DNA of 64,000 nucleotides, from positions 271,417 to 335,416 of the forward strand of contig NZ_JAEKPD010000007.1 of NCBI RefSeq assembly GCF_016412875.1. The letters are read 5' to 3'. The notes beneath the pieces are model-generated. The model saw nothing but the letters and a program-made list of their open reading frames with translations. It was not told where the DNA came from and did not search any database. Source of the DNA: Palleronia pontilimi. Its GTDB lineage: Bacteria; Pseudomonadota; Alphaproteobacteria; Rhodobacterales; Rhodobacteraceae. Shown here in pieces: positions 1 through 7,692 of this stretch (positions are counted from its first letter, which is position 1; every line of letters begins with the position of its first letter). Position numbers and translations under genes: made by a program.

Positions 1-610
1 TCGAGTCGGGCAGGCTCAGAACGGCCCAGGCCTGGTCCGCCGCGCGCAGATCCTTCGCGATCCGGACGCGTTTCTGGGCCGCCGATGCCCCCGCCAGAGC
101 GTCGGGATAGGTCTGGGCCTTTCCCTTGGGCGGGTCCGGCCGGTCCGTCCAGACCGCGTCCAGCGGGTTCGAGACCGGTTTCAGGGACAGATCGCTCGCC
201 CCGAAGGCCTTGCGCAGGCGCTCCACCTCGGCTTGGGTGTGCAGCCACGGATCGAACCCCACCACCGCGCCCGGCTTCAGCGTCTCGACCAACCAGTTCG
301 ACAGCTTCGCGGCCGGGATTTCGTGAACCGAGATGCTGGAATCCACCTGCGCGCGCGCCTGCAGCGTGTAGCGCCCGTCGACGAACAAGGCCGTGCCCGC
401 CGCCGAGACGGCGCATATCCCCGCCGAGCCGGAGAATGCCGTCAGCCATGCCAGACGGGCGTCGCGATCGGCCACGTATTCCCCCTGGTGCGCATCGGCG
501 CGCGGCACCAGGAACGCATCCAGTCCGCGCGCGGCCAGTTCGGCACGCAGCGCGGCGATGCGGGGCGGCCCCTGGTCGGGACGGTTCGAGACATCGAAAT
601 CCTGGAACAT
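1..610 (-). CDS. Xaa-Pro aminopeptidase (M24B), N-terminal part, cut by window edge
   Basis: The reverse strand reads open from an ATG at 610 to the window edge with no stop, so only the first 203 codons are visible. The protein begins MFQDFDVSNRPDQGPPRIAA and continues with LRAELAARGLDAFLVPRADA, then GEYVADRD, TAFSGSAG and FVDGRYTLQA. This is the creatinase-like N-terminal domain of aminopeptidase P-type metallopeptidases, specifically the long (about 600-residue) alphaproteobacterial form. The family removes the N-terminal residue before proline in the cytoplasm. The catalytic metal-binding domain lies outside the window. An AAGGAAGGGG ribosome site precedes the ATG, fixing the start. It is probably the next gene in line after cobT on the same strand. 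Confidence 0.9.
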   Translation of the reverse strand, partial: MFQDFDVSNRPDQGPPRIAALRAELAARGLDAFLVPRADAHQGEYVADRDARLAWLTAFSGSAGICAVSAAGTALFVDGRYTLQARAQVDSSISVHEIPAAKLSNWLVETLKPGAVVGFDPWLHTQAEVERLRKAFGASDLSLKPVSNPLDAVWTDRPDPPKGKAQTYPDALAGASAAQKRVRIAKDLRAADQAWAVLSLPDS

Positions 611-662
611 CGCGCCCCTTCCTTTCGTCTTCAGGTATCGCGGCGCGGCGGCCGATGCAGGT

Positions 663-2537
663 TCAATGGATGTTCCGGATGCCCAAGACCCGCGCCCGCT
701 TGCGCGGGTCGCTGTCGAAAAGCCCGGCCAGTTGCTCGGTCATGGCACCGGCCAGCTGCTCGGCATCGGTGATGGTGACGGCGCGGTTGTAATAGCGCGT
801 CACGTCGTGGCCGATTCCGATGGCGATCAGCTCCACGCGCTTGCGCCGCTCGACCATGTCGATCACGTCGCGCAGGTGCTTTTCCAGGTAGTTCGCCGGG
901 TTCACCGACAGGGTGCTGTCGTCCACCGGCGCGCCGTCCGAGATCACCATCAGGATCTTGCGCGCCTCGGGGCGGGCCGACAGCCGCCGATGCGCCCATT
1001 CCAGCGCCTCGCCGTCGATGTTTTCCTTCAGCAACCCTTCCTTCATCATCAGGCCCAGGTTGGTGCGCGCCCGCCGCCAGGGCGCGTCGGCGGCCTTGTA
1101 GACGATGTGGCGAAGGTCGTTCAGCCGACCCGGTCGCTGCGGGCGGCCAGCGTTCAGCCACGCCTCGCGCGCCTGTCCGCCCTTCCAGGCGCGGGTGGTG
1201 AAGCCCAGGATCTCGGTCTTCACCTGGCAACGCTCCAGCGTGTGCGACAGCACGTCGGCGCAGATCGCGGCGATGCTGATCGGCCGTCCCCGCATCGAGC
1301 CCGAATTGTCCAGCAGGATCGTCACCACCGTGTCGCGGAACTCGGTGTCCTTCTCGACCTTGAAGCTCAGCGGCGTGGTGGGGTTGGCCACGACGCGCGC
1401 CAGGCGGCCCGCGTCCAGCGTGCCCTCTTCCAGGTCGAACTCCCACGAGCGGTTCTGCTTGGCCTGCAGCCGCCGCTGCAGCTTGTTGGCAAGTCGCCCC
1501 ACAGCACCCTTGATGGGCTCGAGCTGCTTGTCGAGATAGGCGCGCAGTCGCTCCAGCTCGGCCGGTTCGGCCAGTTCCTCGGCGCGGATCTCCTCGTCGT
1601 GGGACTGGTCGTAGACCACGTAGCCCGGATCGGCCTCGCTGACGGGGGGCGGGGGCGGCGGCTCCATGGGCGCGTCGCCCTCGGGCATCTCGACCTCGTC
1701 GCCCGCTTCCATGTCGGCGGTCTCGTCCATCGAGATCTCGGCCTGCGCCGCGTCCTGGGTCTGCTCCTGGGATTGCGCGGCGTCGGCGTCCTGATCCTCG
1801 CCGCTGTCGTCGTCGCCGGTGCTGTCGGGATCGGTGCCGTCGTCGGGCTCGTCCTGGGCTTCGCTGTCGTCGTCGGCATCCTCGGCGTCGGGATCCTCGC
1901 CCAGCTGGTCGCCGTAGCCCAGGTCGTCGATCACCTGCCGCGCCATGCGCGCGAAGCCAGCCTGGTCCGACAGCGTGTCCTGCAACCCCTCGAGGGTCTG
2001 GCCCGCCTGGCCTTCGAAGAACTCGCGCCACAGCGCCGCCGCCTTCTCGGCCCCCTCGGGCAGATCGCGGCCCGTGGCCATCTGGCGGATCAGGTAGCCC
2101 GCGGCGACCGACAGCGGCACTTCCTTGCGCTCGCCCACGTTGTCGTAGCCCTTCTTGACCACCTCGGCCTCGATGCGCGCGTCGATATTGCCCGCTGTGC
2201 CGGGCATGATCCGCGCGCCCATGGCCTCGCAGCGGGCGTTTTCCATGGTCTCGTAGATCTCGCGCGCCATCTGGCCGGGCGGGGCGTAGCGGTTGAAGGT
2301 GGCGGCGTCGTGATACCGGCGGCGCAGCGCGAAGCTGTCCGCGGTGCCGCGCGCCAGCATGACCTCGTCGCGGCTCATCCGGCGACTGATCTGCGGCAGG
2401 CGCAGCCCGTCATTGTTCATCCCCGGCGGATCGACGGAATAGGTCACGCCCATGTCGGGGTCGTCGGCCAGCACGCGGGTGGCTTCGGCCAGGGCCTTCT
2501 TGAACGGATCGGCTGGATTGTCGGGCGGTTTGCTCAT
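663..2537 (-). CDS. cobT: Aerobic cobaltochelatase subunit CobT
   Basis: 624-residue large AAA+-associated subunit of the aerobic (CobNST) cobaltochelatase, which inserts cobalt into hydrogenobyrinic acid a,c-diamide during cobalamin synthesis in the cytoplasm. The N-terminal third is the CobT domain. It is followed by a strongly acidic low-complexity linker (roughly residues 205-305, with runs of D/E and a proline run). The C-terminal third is a von Willebrand A domain with the MIDAS signature DNSGS ([12 protein letters not shown]). The start is the MSKPP methionine at 2537; a frame extension of 11 codons upstream is possible but less family-like. The partner cobS lies 1 kb upstream on the same strand, with a divergent gene between them. 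cobN is not in the window. Confidence 0.97.
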   Translation of the reverse strand: MSKPPDNPADPFKKALAEATRVLADDPDMGVTYSVDPPGMNNDGLRLPQISRRMSRDEVMLARGTADSFALRRRYHDAATFNRYAPPGQMAREIYETMENARCEAMGARIMPGTAGNIDARIEAEVVKKGYDNVGERKEVPLSVAAGYLIRQMATGRDLPEGAEKAAALWREFFEGQAGQTLEGLQDTLSDQAGFARMARQVIDDLGYGDQLGEDPDAEDADDDSEAQDEPDDGTDPDSTGDDDSGEDQDADAAQSQEQTQDAAQAEISMDETADMEAGDEVEMPEGDAPMEPPPPPPVSEADPGYVVYDQSHDEEIRAEELAEPAELERLRAYLDKQLEPIKGAVGRLANKLQRRLQAKQNRSWEFDLEEGTLDAGRLARVVANPTTPLSFKVEKDTEFRDTVVTILLDNSGSMRGRPISIAAICADVLSHTLERCQVKTEILGFTTRAWKGGQAREAWLNAGRPQRPGRLNDLRHIVYKAADAPWRRARTNLGLMMKEGLLKENIDGEALEWAHRRLSARPEARKILMVISDGAPVDDSTLSVNPANYLEKHLRDVIDMVERRKRVELIAIGIGHDVTRYYNRAVTITDAEQLAGAMTEQLAGLFDSDPRKRARVLGIRNIH

Positions 2538-2636
2538 GGCGCGCAATCTAGCCTGCGTGGCTGCAGACACAATGCGAAGGCGCCCCGGTTGCCGCGCTTT
2601 TCGAGCTCCGCACGATTTTGTGCGCCGCTGCCATGG

Positions 2637-2691
2637 GCCGGAATTGGCCGATCGCCCGGGGCGAAACGGTCCGGTTTTGGCCGATTCCGGC
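2637..2691. promoter_or_regulatory. Imperfect inverted repeat upstream of PRC-barrel gene
   Basis: In the 284-bp divergent gap between cobT and the PRC-barrel gene, GCCGGAATTGGCC (2637-2649) is matched by GGCCGATTCCGGC (2679-2691) as an inverted repeat (12 of 13 complementary). The same arms contain a direct TTGGCCGAT repeat 33 bp apart. This could be an operator or chance in GC-rich DNA. I see no clear promoter hexamers in the rest of the gap. Confidence 0.3.
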
Positions 2692-2821
2692 GCCCCGCGG
2701 GTCCGGCTATCGCGCGGGTCGTGCCCCGAGCGCAGACTTGACGCTCACATCGACCGCCGCCGACGGGCGCCGCGAAGGGGCGCGCCCGCGCGATCCGGCG
2801 GTCGCGACAAGGAGGAAAGTG

Positions 2822-3367
2822 ATGTCTGCACTGTTCAAGAAGACCGGACCTGCCGCCCTGCTCGCGCTGCTCGCCACCGTCCCGCTGGCGGTCTCGGCCC
2901 AGACCGAGGCCACGGACGGCGCGACCGCGCCCGTCGAAGGCGATGCCATGGCCAATGACGTGGCCCAGGCCGAGCCCGCCCCGCCCCCGAAACCCGTCGA
3001 AGGCCAGATCGTGATGCAAAGCGAGAACACGATCCTTGCCGACGACCTGCTGGGCAGCCGCGTCTATTCGCAGACCGGCGAAAGCATCGGCGATATCGAC
3101 GACATGATCGTGACCCTCGACGGAGCCGTCGAAGGCATCGTGATCGGCGTCGGTGGTTTCCTGGGGATGGGCAAGAAGTCGGTCGCCCTTCAGATGAGCG
3201 CGCTGTCCACCAGCACCGATGACATGGGCAATGTCCGGCTGGTCACCAGCGCGACCAAGGCCGACCTGGAAGCGGCCGACGAATTCGTCAGCGTCTCGCG
3301 CCAGCGCGCCATCGAGCAGAACCAGCAAGCGGTCGAAAGCCAGGGTGCCGAGGGTACCGGCGGCTAG
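2822..3367 (+). CDS. Exported PRC-barrel domain protein
   Basis: 181 residues with a classic Sec signal peptide (MSALFKKTG, hydrophobic core, cleavage near AVSAQ). An Ala/Pro/Glu-rich spacer follows, then a PRC-barrel domain from about residue 66: LLGSRVYSQTGESIGDIDDM then GAVEGIVIGVGGFLGMGKKS. PRC-barrels in exported alphaproteobacterial proteins are of unknown or structural function; the fold in general is a small beta-barrel used for ligand or protein binding. The ATG at 2822 is preceded by AAGGAGGAAA at ideal spacing, which decides the start. The gene sits alone on the plus strand between cobT and cobS, so it splits what is often a contiguous cobST pair. Confidence 0.85.
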   Translation: MSALFKKTGPAALLALLATVPLAVSAQTEATDGATAPVEGDAMANDVAQAEPAPPPKPVEGQIVMQSENTILADDLLGSRVYSQTGESIGDIDDMIVTLDGAVEGIVIGVGGFLGMGKKSVALQMSALSTSTDDMGNVRLVTSATKADLEAADEFVSVSRQRAIEQNQQAVESQGAEGTGG

Positions 3368-3406
3368 GCCCGCCCGGCCACGCCGAAGCCGCGACCGAAA
3401 TTGAAA

Positions 3407-3435
3407 AAGGGGCGACCCCGCACGGGCCGCCCCTT
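3407..3435. terminator. Hairpin terminator after PRC-barrel gene
   Basis: Perfect 8-bp arms AAGGGGCG (3407-3414) and CGCCCCTT (3428-3435), with C/G pairs possible inside the loop, followed by a T-rich stretch (catctttt). It lies 40 bp after the PRC gene stop and between converging genes, so it may stop transcription from both sides. Confidence 0.6.
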
Positions 3436-3483
3436 CATCTTTTCGAAAATATCCCGGAGAGCGCGAGAGGCAGCGCCTCTCGC
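3435..3483 (-). repeat. Intergenic stem-loop repeat, copy A
   Basis: Read on the minus strand, this has a 9-bp stem GCGAGAGGC / GCCTCTCGC around loop GCT, then a CCGGGATATTTT core and the tail AAAAGATGAAG. The same arrangement (GGC-GCT-GCC hairpin, CCG-G, T-TTT, AAAGATGAAG) is found at 26674-26718. It appears to be an interspersed intergenic repeat family; I recall similar sequences in Rhodobacterales gene spacers but have not searched. This copy lies just downstream of cobS. Confidence 0.6.
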
Positions 3484-3500
3484 ACGGGCGCAGGCCCGTC

Positions 3501-4487
3501 CTAGCCCAGCGACAGGCTGGCGGCGCTTTCGGGCAACTCCTCGTCGAAGCAGCGCTGGTAGAACTCGGCCACCGTCTCGCGCTCGAGCTCGTCGCACTTG
3601 TTCAGGAACGACAGCCGGAACGCGTAGCCCACGTCGTTGAAGATGTTGGCGTTCTGCGCCCAGGCGATGACGGTCCGGGGCGACATGACGGTCGATAGAT
3701 CGCCGTTCATGAAGGCCGTGCGGGTCAGGTCCGCGACGGTGACCATCTGCCCCACGATCTTGCGGCCCTTGTCGGTGTCGTAGCCCGGCATCTTCGCCAT
3801 CACGATCTCGGCCTCGGCGTCGTGGTCCAGGTAGTTCAGCGTGGCCACCAGCGACCATCGGTCCATCTGGCCCTGGTTGATCTGCTGGGTGCCGTGGTAA
3901 AGCCCGGTCGTGTCGCCAAGACCCACCGTGTTGGCGGTGGCGAACAGGCGGAAATAGGGGTGCGGTTCGATCACCTTATTCTGGTCCAGCAGCGTCAGCT
4001 TGCCGTCCACCTCCAGCACCCGCTGGATCACGAACATCACGTCGGCGCGGCCCGCGTCGTATTCGTCGAACACGATGGCCGTCGGGTTGCGCAGCGCCCA
4101 GGGCAGGATGCCTTCCTGGAACTCGGTCACCTGCACGCCGTCGCGCAGCTTGATCGCATCCTTGCCGATCAGGTCGATCCGGCTGATATGGCTGTCCAGG
4201 TTCACCCGCACGCAGGGCCAGTTCAGCCGCGCCGCAACCTGCTCGATATGGGTGGACTTCCCGGTGCCGTGATAGCCCTGGATCATCACCCGGCGATTGA
4301 ACTGGAAGCCCGCCAGGATCGCCAGCGTGGTGTCGGGATCGAAGCGATAGGTGCTGTCGAATTCGGGCACGCGATCGGTGCGCTCGGCGAAACCGTGCAC
4401 CTTCATGTCGCTGTCGATGCCGAACACATCGCGCACCGAGATATCTTCGGTGGGTTTGGCGTCGATATCAATGCTGCCATCGGCCAT
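3501..4487 (-). CDS. cobS: Aerobic cobaltochelatase subunit CobS
   Basis: 328-residue AAA+ ATPase subunit that, with CobT, powers cobalt insertion by CobN in aerobic cobalamin synthesis. Walker A is [10 protein letters not shown], Walker B is [10 protein letters not shown], and the sensor region [11 protein letters not shown] is intact. Length and start MADGSID match the family. The ATG at 4487 follows an AGGACC ribosome site, so the 31-codon in-frame extension upstream is rejected. The upstream gap is shared with the divergent ECF sigma gene and contains a 10-bp direct repeat (4551-4580). No cobalamin riboswitch is recognisable there. Confidence 0.97.
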   Translation of the reverse strand: MADGSIDIDAKPTEDISVRDVFGIDSDMKVHGFAERTDRVPEFDSTYRFDPDTTLAILAGFQFNRRVMIQGYHGTGKSTHIEQVAARLNWPCVRVNLDSHISRIDLIGKDAIKLRDGVQVTEFQEGILPWALRNPTAIVFDEYDAGRADVMFVIQRVLEVDGKLTLLDQNKVIEPHPYFRLFATANTVGLGDTTGLYHGTQQINQGQMDRWSLVATLNYLDHDAEAEIVMAKMPGYDTDKGRKIVGQMVTVADLTRTAFMNGDLSTVMSPRTVIAWAQNANIFNDVGYAFRLSFLNKCDELERETVAEFYQRCFDEELPESAASLSLG

Positions 4488-4550
4488 CGGGAAAGGTCCT
4501 TTCATCCGGTCCCAAGGGCGTCGAATACGGGACCAAGTGCATCTGCCGCG

Positions 4551-4580
4551 CGTGGTGCAACATATCCCTTCGTGGTGCAA
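4551..4580. promoter_or_regulatory. Two perfect 10-bp direct repeats, 20-bp phase
   Basis: CGTGGTGCAA occurs at 4551-4560 and again at 4571-4580, exactly 20 bp (about two helical turns) apart, in the 186-bp gap between the divergent cobS (start 4487) and the ECF sigma gene (start 4674). On the cobS strand each unit reads TTGCACCACG. This geometry is typical of a dimeric regulator binding one DNA face. The regulator is unknown. Confidence 0.5.
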
Positions 4581-4673
4581 GGGGAAGGGGCGCGGGCGCT
4601 TTGACGCTGGTGTTGGCGGACGCCGTTTGATCTAGTCCCCCGCAACAAGAACGCGCTGCGCCGGGAGATCCGC

Positions 4674-5219
4674 TTGCCTACAACCGCCGAAGATGTCGAG
4701 GTCATGATCCTTGCCGTGGCCGACCAGGACCGCACGGCCTTCCTGTCGCTTTACGATGCGACCAGCGCGAAACTTTTCGGCGTCTGCCTGCGTGTCTTGA
4801 AGGATCGCGGGGATGCCGAAGACGTCTTGCAGGACGTGTTCATCAAGATCTGGCGCAATGCCGACCGCTACAAGGCCAACGGGCTGAGCCCGATGACATG
4901 GCTGATCACCGTCGCAAGAAATGCGGCGATCGACCGGGTGCGGACGCGCAAGGCGCCCGCAGAGGATACGGAAGCCGCCGAGCGGATGCCCGCATCCGGC
5001 CCCACCCCCGAAGGCGCGGCCATCGCCGCGTCCGAGGCACGACGAATAGCCGCCTGCTTGGGGGAGCTGGAGGACAACCGCGCAGACGCCGTGCGCGGGG
5101 CATATCTGGACGGCCAGTCCTACCAGGATCTGGCAGACCGGTTCGATGTGCCACTGAACACGATGCGAACCTGGCTTCGGCGGAGCCTGATGAAACTGAA
5201 AGAGTGCATGAGCCGATGA
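4674..5219 (+). CDS. ECF-type RNA polymerase sigma factor
   Basis: 181-residue extracytoplasmic-function sigma factor. Region 2 contains FLSLYDATSAKLFGVCLRVL, DAEDVLQDVFIKIWRNADRY and MTWLITVARNAAIDRVR. Region 4 has YLDGQSYQDLADRFDVPLNT followed by MRTWLRRSLMKLK. It has the sigma-K-like ECF architecture that pairs with RskA-type anti-sigma factors. The best start is TTG at 4674, with GGGAGAT just upstream; an internal ATG at 4704 is the alternative. The anti-sigma gene begins inside its stop codon (ATGA overlap), so the two are translationally coupled. Targets are unknown, but the following msrB suggests an envelope or oxidative stress role. Confidence 0.93.
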   Translation: MPTTAEDVEVMILAVADQDRTAFLSLYDATSAKLFGVCLRVLKDRGDAEDVLQDVFIKIWRNADRYKANGLSPMTWLITVARNAAIDRVRTRKAPAEDTEAAERMPASGPTPEGAAIAASEARRIAACLGELEDNRADAVRGAYLDGQSYQDLADRFDVPLNTMRTWLRRSLMKLKECMSR

Positions 5220-5932
5220 GCAAGCACGACATCACCCCCGGCACACCCGATGCCGACGCGCTGGCCGCCGAGTACGTGTTGCACCTGCTCGACCCCGAGG
5301 AGCGCGCGCGCGTCGAGGCGCTGCTGGATGTCGACGGCGCCTGGCGCGGCCGCGTGGCCGACTGGTCCGAGCGGCTGGGGCTGATGGCCGATGAGATCGA
5401 CCCCGTCACCCCGCCCGCCCATCTGCGCGCCCGGGTGGAACGCCTGGTCGCAGAAGATCGCGCGGCCGGGACGGACAAGCCGCGCGCGCGGCGATCCGGC
5501 TGGCTTCAGGCGCTCCTGGGCGGGGGCGTCGCCGCGACGCTGGCCGTCCTGCTTCTGATGGTCGCGCTGCCCCGGATCCAGCCGCCCGACAGCGGCCCGC
5601 TTTATGCAGCCGACGTCGCCACAGCCGACCAGGCCCTGCTGGTCGAGGCGCACTACGATCCCGATGCGGCGCAACTGACGATCACCCGCGTGGCCGGAAG
5701 CGCGCCGCCGGGCCGCGACCTGCAGATGTGGCTTCTGACCGAAGACCAGCCGCCGCACTCGGTCGGGATCCTGCCCGAAGACGGCACCCTGTCGATCCCG
5801 GTGATCCCGTTCTGGGGCCAGCGCATCCCGACGGGCCGCTTCGCGATCTCGGAAGAGCCCCCGGGCGGATCGACCGACGAGATCGGTCCGACCGGCACCG
5901 TTCTGGCGGTGGGCGAAGTCCAGGAAATATGA
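5216..5932 (+). CDS. RskA-family membrane anti-sigma factor
   Basis: 238 residues. The cytoplasmic N-terminal part (about 1-95) contains AAEYVLHLLDPEERARVEAL and WSERLGLMADEIDPVTPP, the helical anti-sigma domain. A single transmembrane segment follows (about 99-117, GGGVAATLAVLLLMVALP). The periplasmic C-terminal RskA domain has GRDLQMWLLTE, PHSVGILPEDG and GRFAISEEPPGGS. The family sequesters the cognate ECF sigma at the membrane and releases it on an envelope signal, usually by regulated proteolysis. The ATG overlaps the sigma stop codon. Confidence 0.92.
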   Translation: MSKHDITPGTPDADALAAEYVLHLLDPEERARVEALLDVDGAWRGRVADWSERLGLMADEIDPVTPPAHLRARVERLVAEDRAAGTDKPRARRSGWLQALLGGGVAATLAVLLLMVALPRIQPPDSGPLYAADVATADQALLVEAHYDPDAAQLTITRVAGSAPPGRDLQMWLLTEDQPPHSVGILPEDGTLSIPVIPFWGQRIPTGRFAISEEPPGGSTDEIGPTGTVLAVGEVQEI

Positions 5933-6015
5933 CGGTTCTTCACAGTGTTGCGAGACCCGGAGACGCAATCGGCGCGCGGGATTATGTAGAATGCAGAGAG
6001 TCTGGAGGACCCCGC

Positions 6016-6510
6016 ATGCATAGACGACAAATCCTGATCGGCGGCACCGCGCTTGCCCTGATGCCCCTGGCGTCGAGGTTCGCCACCGCGGCCGAGACAT
6101 TCGAGGTCACGCGCTCGGAATCCGAGTGGAGGGCGATGCTGACCGACAAGGAATATTACGTGATGCGCGAAGAGGGCACCGAACGTGCGTTCACGTCGCC
6201 GCTGAACGACATCACCGCGCCGGGCACGTTCTACTGCAAGGGCTGCGATCAGGCGCTGTATGTGACCGAAACCAAGTTCAAGTCCGGGACCGGCTGGCCG
6301 TCCTTCTACCAGCCCCTGCCGGACGCCGTGGCCACGAAGCCTGATCCCGGGATTTTCGGGACCCGCACCGAAGTCCATTGCGATCGCTGCGGATCCCACC
6401 TGGGACACGTGTTCGACGACGGCCCCCCGCCGACCGGCAAGCGCCATTGCATCAACGGGATCGCGATGGTCTTCCGGCCCGAAGGCGGTGGCGACCCGGT
6501 CGTGGGCTGA
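6016..6510 (+). CDS. msrB: Exported peptide-methionine (R)-S-oxide reductase MsrB
   Basis: 164 residues. The N-terminus MHRRQILIGGTALALMPLAS is a signal peptide with an RRQ twin-arginine-like motif, so the protein should be periplasmic. The MsrB domain has both zinc CxxC pairs (CKGCD and CDRCG), the motif FKSGTGWPSFYQP and the C-terminal active-site region RHCINGIAMVF carrying the catalytic Cys. It reduces methionine-R-sulfoxide in oxidised exported proteins. GGAGG at 6004-6008 sets the start. It sits 83 bp after the anti-sigma gene on the same strand, suggesting membership in the sigma regulon, and ends at a strong terminator. Confidence 0.95.
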   Translation: MHRRQILIGGTALALMPLASRFATAAETFEVTRSESEWRAMLTDKEYYVMREEGTERAFTSPLNDITAPGTFYCKGCDQALYVTETKFKSGTGWPSFYQPLPDAVATKPDPGIFGTRTEVHCDRCGSHLGHVFDDGPPPTGKRHCINGIAMVFRPEGGGDPVVG

Positions 6511-6540
6511 GGCCGGACCGAAACGAAAAGACGGTAAATG

Positions 6541-6579
6541 ACGGGCTGCGACCAGTGCTTGGCGCAGCCCGTTTCTTTT
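6541..6579 (+). terminator. Rho-independent terminator after msrB
   Basis: Perfect 10-bp stem ACGGGCTGCG (6541-6550) / CGCAGCCCGT (6563-6572), 12-nt loop, immediately followed by TTTCTTTT. This is a textbook intrinsic terminator in the plus direction, 30 bp after the msrB stop. Confidence 0.9.
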
Positions 6580-6664
6580 GCGCCCGTGGCGGCTGTATCG
6601 CACCCGTGTAAGCGTGGTCCCGCGCAGGGAACGGGCCCCGAGCGTGTCTGCGGCGCGTGACTGC

Positions 6665-6699
6665 GAAGGCCGCGCACCGGCCTTCACGTCCCTTTTTTT
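6665..6699 (+). terminator. Second plus-strand hairpin with T7 tract
   Basis: Stem GAAGGCCG (6665-6672) / CGGCCTTC (6678-6685) with a 5-nt loop, then seven bases and a T7 tract at 6693-6699. The spacing between stem and T tract is longer than usual; an alternative fold with CGTGA/TCACG as outer arms brings it closer. No annotated plus-strand gene ends between it and the msrB terminator, so it may end a short RNA transcribed from about 6580. Confidence 0.4.
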
Positions 6700-6722
6700 A
6701 GACAGTCAGGCCGGTCCGCCCG

Positions 6723-7361
6723 TCAGTTGGTGAAATTGCGGCTGTCCTTGATCTGGTCCCACGCCCAGACCACTTCGCCCAGCTGTTCCTCGTGGCCCCG
6801 GTCGCCGCCGTTCATGTCCGGGTGCAGCACCTTGATCAGCGATTTGTACGCCTTGCGGATCTCGGCCTTGGTCCAGTGATCCTTGGCTTCGAGGATCTCG
6901 ACCGCGCGCCGCTCGGTGGGCGGCAGGCGGCGCGTGGTGCCGCCGGTCATGGACTTGCCCGGATTGCGCGTGGCGTTGTCGCCCAAGACCTGGTGCGGAT
7001 CGTCCACGCCCAGCCGCGCCCAGGCGCGCTGTTCGTCCGACTTCTTGCCGAACGGCTTCGTCTCGCGGCCCCAGACCCGATCCTTCGCGATCTGACTGTC
7101 GAATTCTTCCTCGGTGGAGCCGTTGAAGAAGTTCCACTTCAGATTGTACTCGCGCACGTGATCCTTGCAGAACCACAGGTATTCATCCAGGTGATCGGGC
7201 GAGCGGGGCGCACGGTACTGGCCGTGCTCTTCGCAGCCGGGGTGTTCGCACACCCGCGTCGAGGTCTCGAAAGCGCCCGACATCCCGCGTTTTCCGCGCG
7301 GATTCTTCTTCTTCGCGGAGGTCACGCGTATATCGAATCCGAAGGGGTCGCTTTTGGGCAT
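6723..7361 (-). CDS. DnaJ-domain (J-domain) protein
   Basis: 212 residues with the J-domain at the C-terminus instead of the usual N-terminus: about residues 150-210, EILEAKDHWTKAEIRKAYKS then LIKVLHPDMNGGDRG with the essential HPD tripeptide. The upstream part has a Cys/His cluster (CEHPGCEEHGQY) and the conserved stretch YLWFCKDHVREYNLKWNFF. It is expected to stimulate an Hsp70 (DnaK-type) ATPase in the cytoplasm; the substrate is unknown. AAAGGAGCC precedes the ATG. It is divergent from bolA with a 73-bp shared upstream region. Confidence 0.92.
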   Translation of the reverse strand: MPKSDPFGFDIRVTSAKKKNPRGKRGMSGAFETSTRVCEHPGCEEHGQYRAPRSPDHLDEYLWFCKDHVREYNLKWNFFNGSTEEEFDSQIAKDRVWGRETKPFGKKSDEQRAWARLGVDDPHQVLGDNATRNPGKSMTGGTTRRLPPTERRAVEILEAKDHWTKAEIRKAYKSLIKVLHPDMNGGDRGHEEQLGEVVWAWDQIKDSRNFTN

Positions 7362-7434
7362 GATGGCTCCTTTCCAGTGCGGAGGGGAGAGTTTAGAGAA
7401 ACAATCGCCAAGGTGAAGAGGGGATTTGCGTGAA

Positions 7435-7692
7435 ATGCCGGTGATCGACGAAATCCGTACGCGGCTGGATGCCGCATTCGACCCGCGTGCGCTGGACGTG
7501 CGGGATGACAGTGCCCAGCATGCGGGACATTCGGGCGCACCCGCGGGGGGCGAAAGCCACTTCTCGGTGACGATCCGCGCCGACGCGTTCGGCGAGATGA
7601 GCCGCCTTCAGCGCCATCGCGCCATCCACGCGGCGCTGGGCCCCGAGCTCGTGGCGCGCATTCACGCGCTGGCGCTGGACGTGGACGGCTAG
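7435..7692 (+). CDS. BolA-family protein
   Basis: 85 residues matching the small BolA fold: the N-terminal helix MPVIDEIRTRLDAAF, the central SHFSVTIRADAF strand, and LQRHRAIHAALGPEL with the conserved RHR motif preceding the last helix. BolA proteins work with monothiol glutaredoxins on Fe-S cluster handling and act as stress or morphology regulators. The ATG at 7435 follows AGAGGGG at somewhat long spacing; a TTG three codons earlier is the alternative. It is divergent from the J-domain gene. Its TAG stop overlaps the opposing stop of the next gene by four bases (CTAG, 7689-7692). Confidence 0.93.
   Translation: MPVIDEIRTRLDAAFDPRALDVRDDSAQHAGHSGAPAGGESHFSVTIRADAFGEMSRLQRHRAIHAALGPELVARIHALALDVDG

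Noticed and set aside
393..2741. Very long plus-strand open frame opposite cobT
   Set aside because: Codon-bias shadow in high-GC DNA: the minus strand gives a full CobT with MIDAS motif, while the plus frame has no domain and low-complexity His/Arg/Gly/Val composition.
4488..4673. Looked for a cobalamin riboswitch upstream of cobS
   Set aside because: No B12-box-like sequence or extended leader; the gap is short and dominated by the direct repeat.
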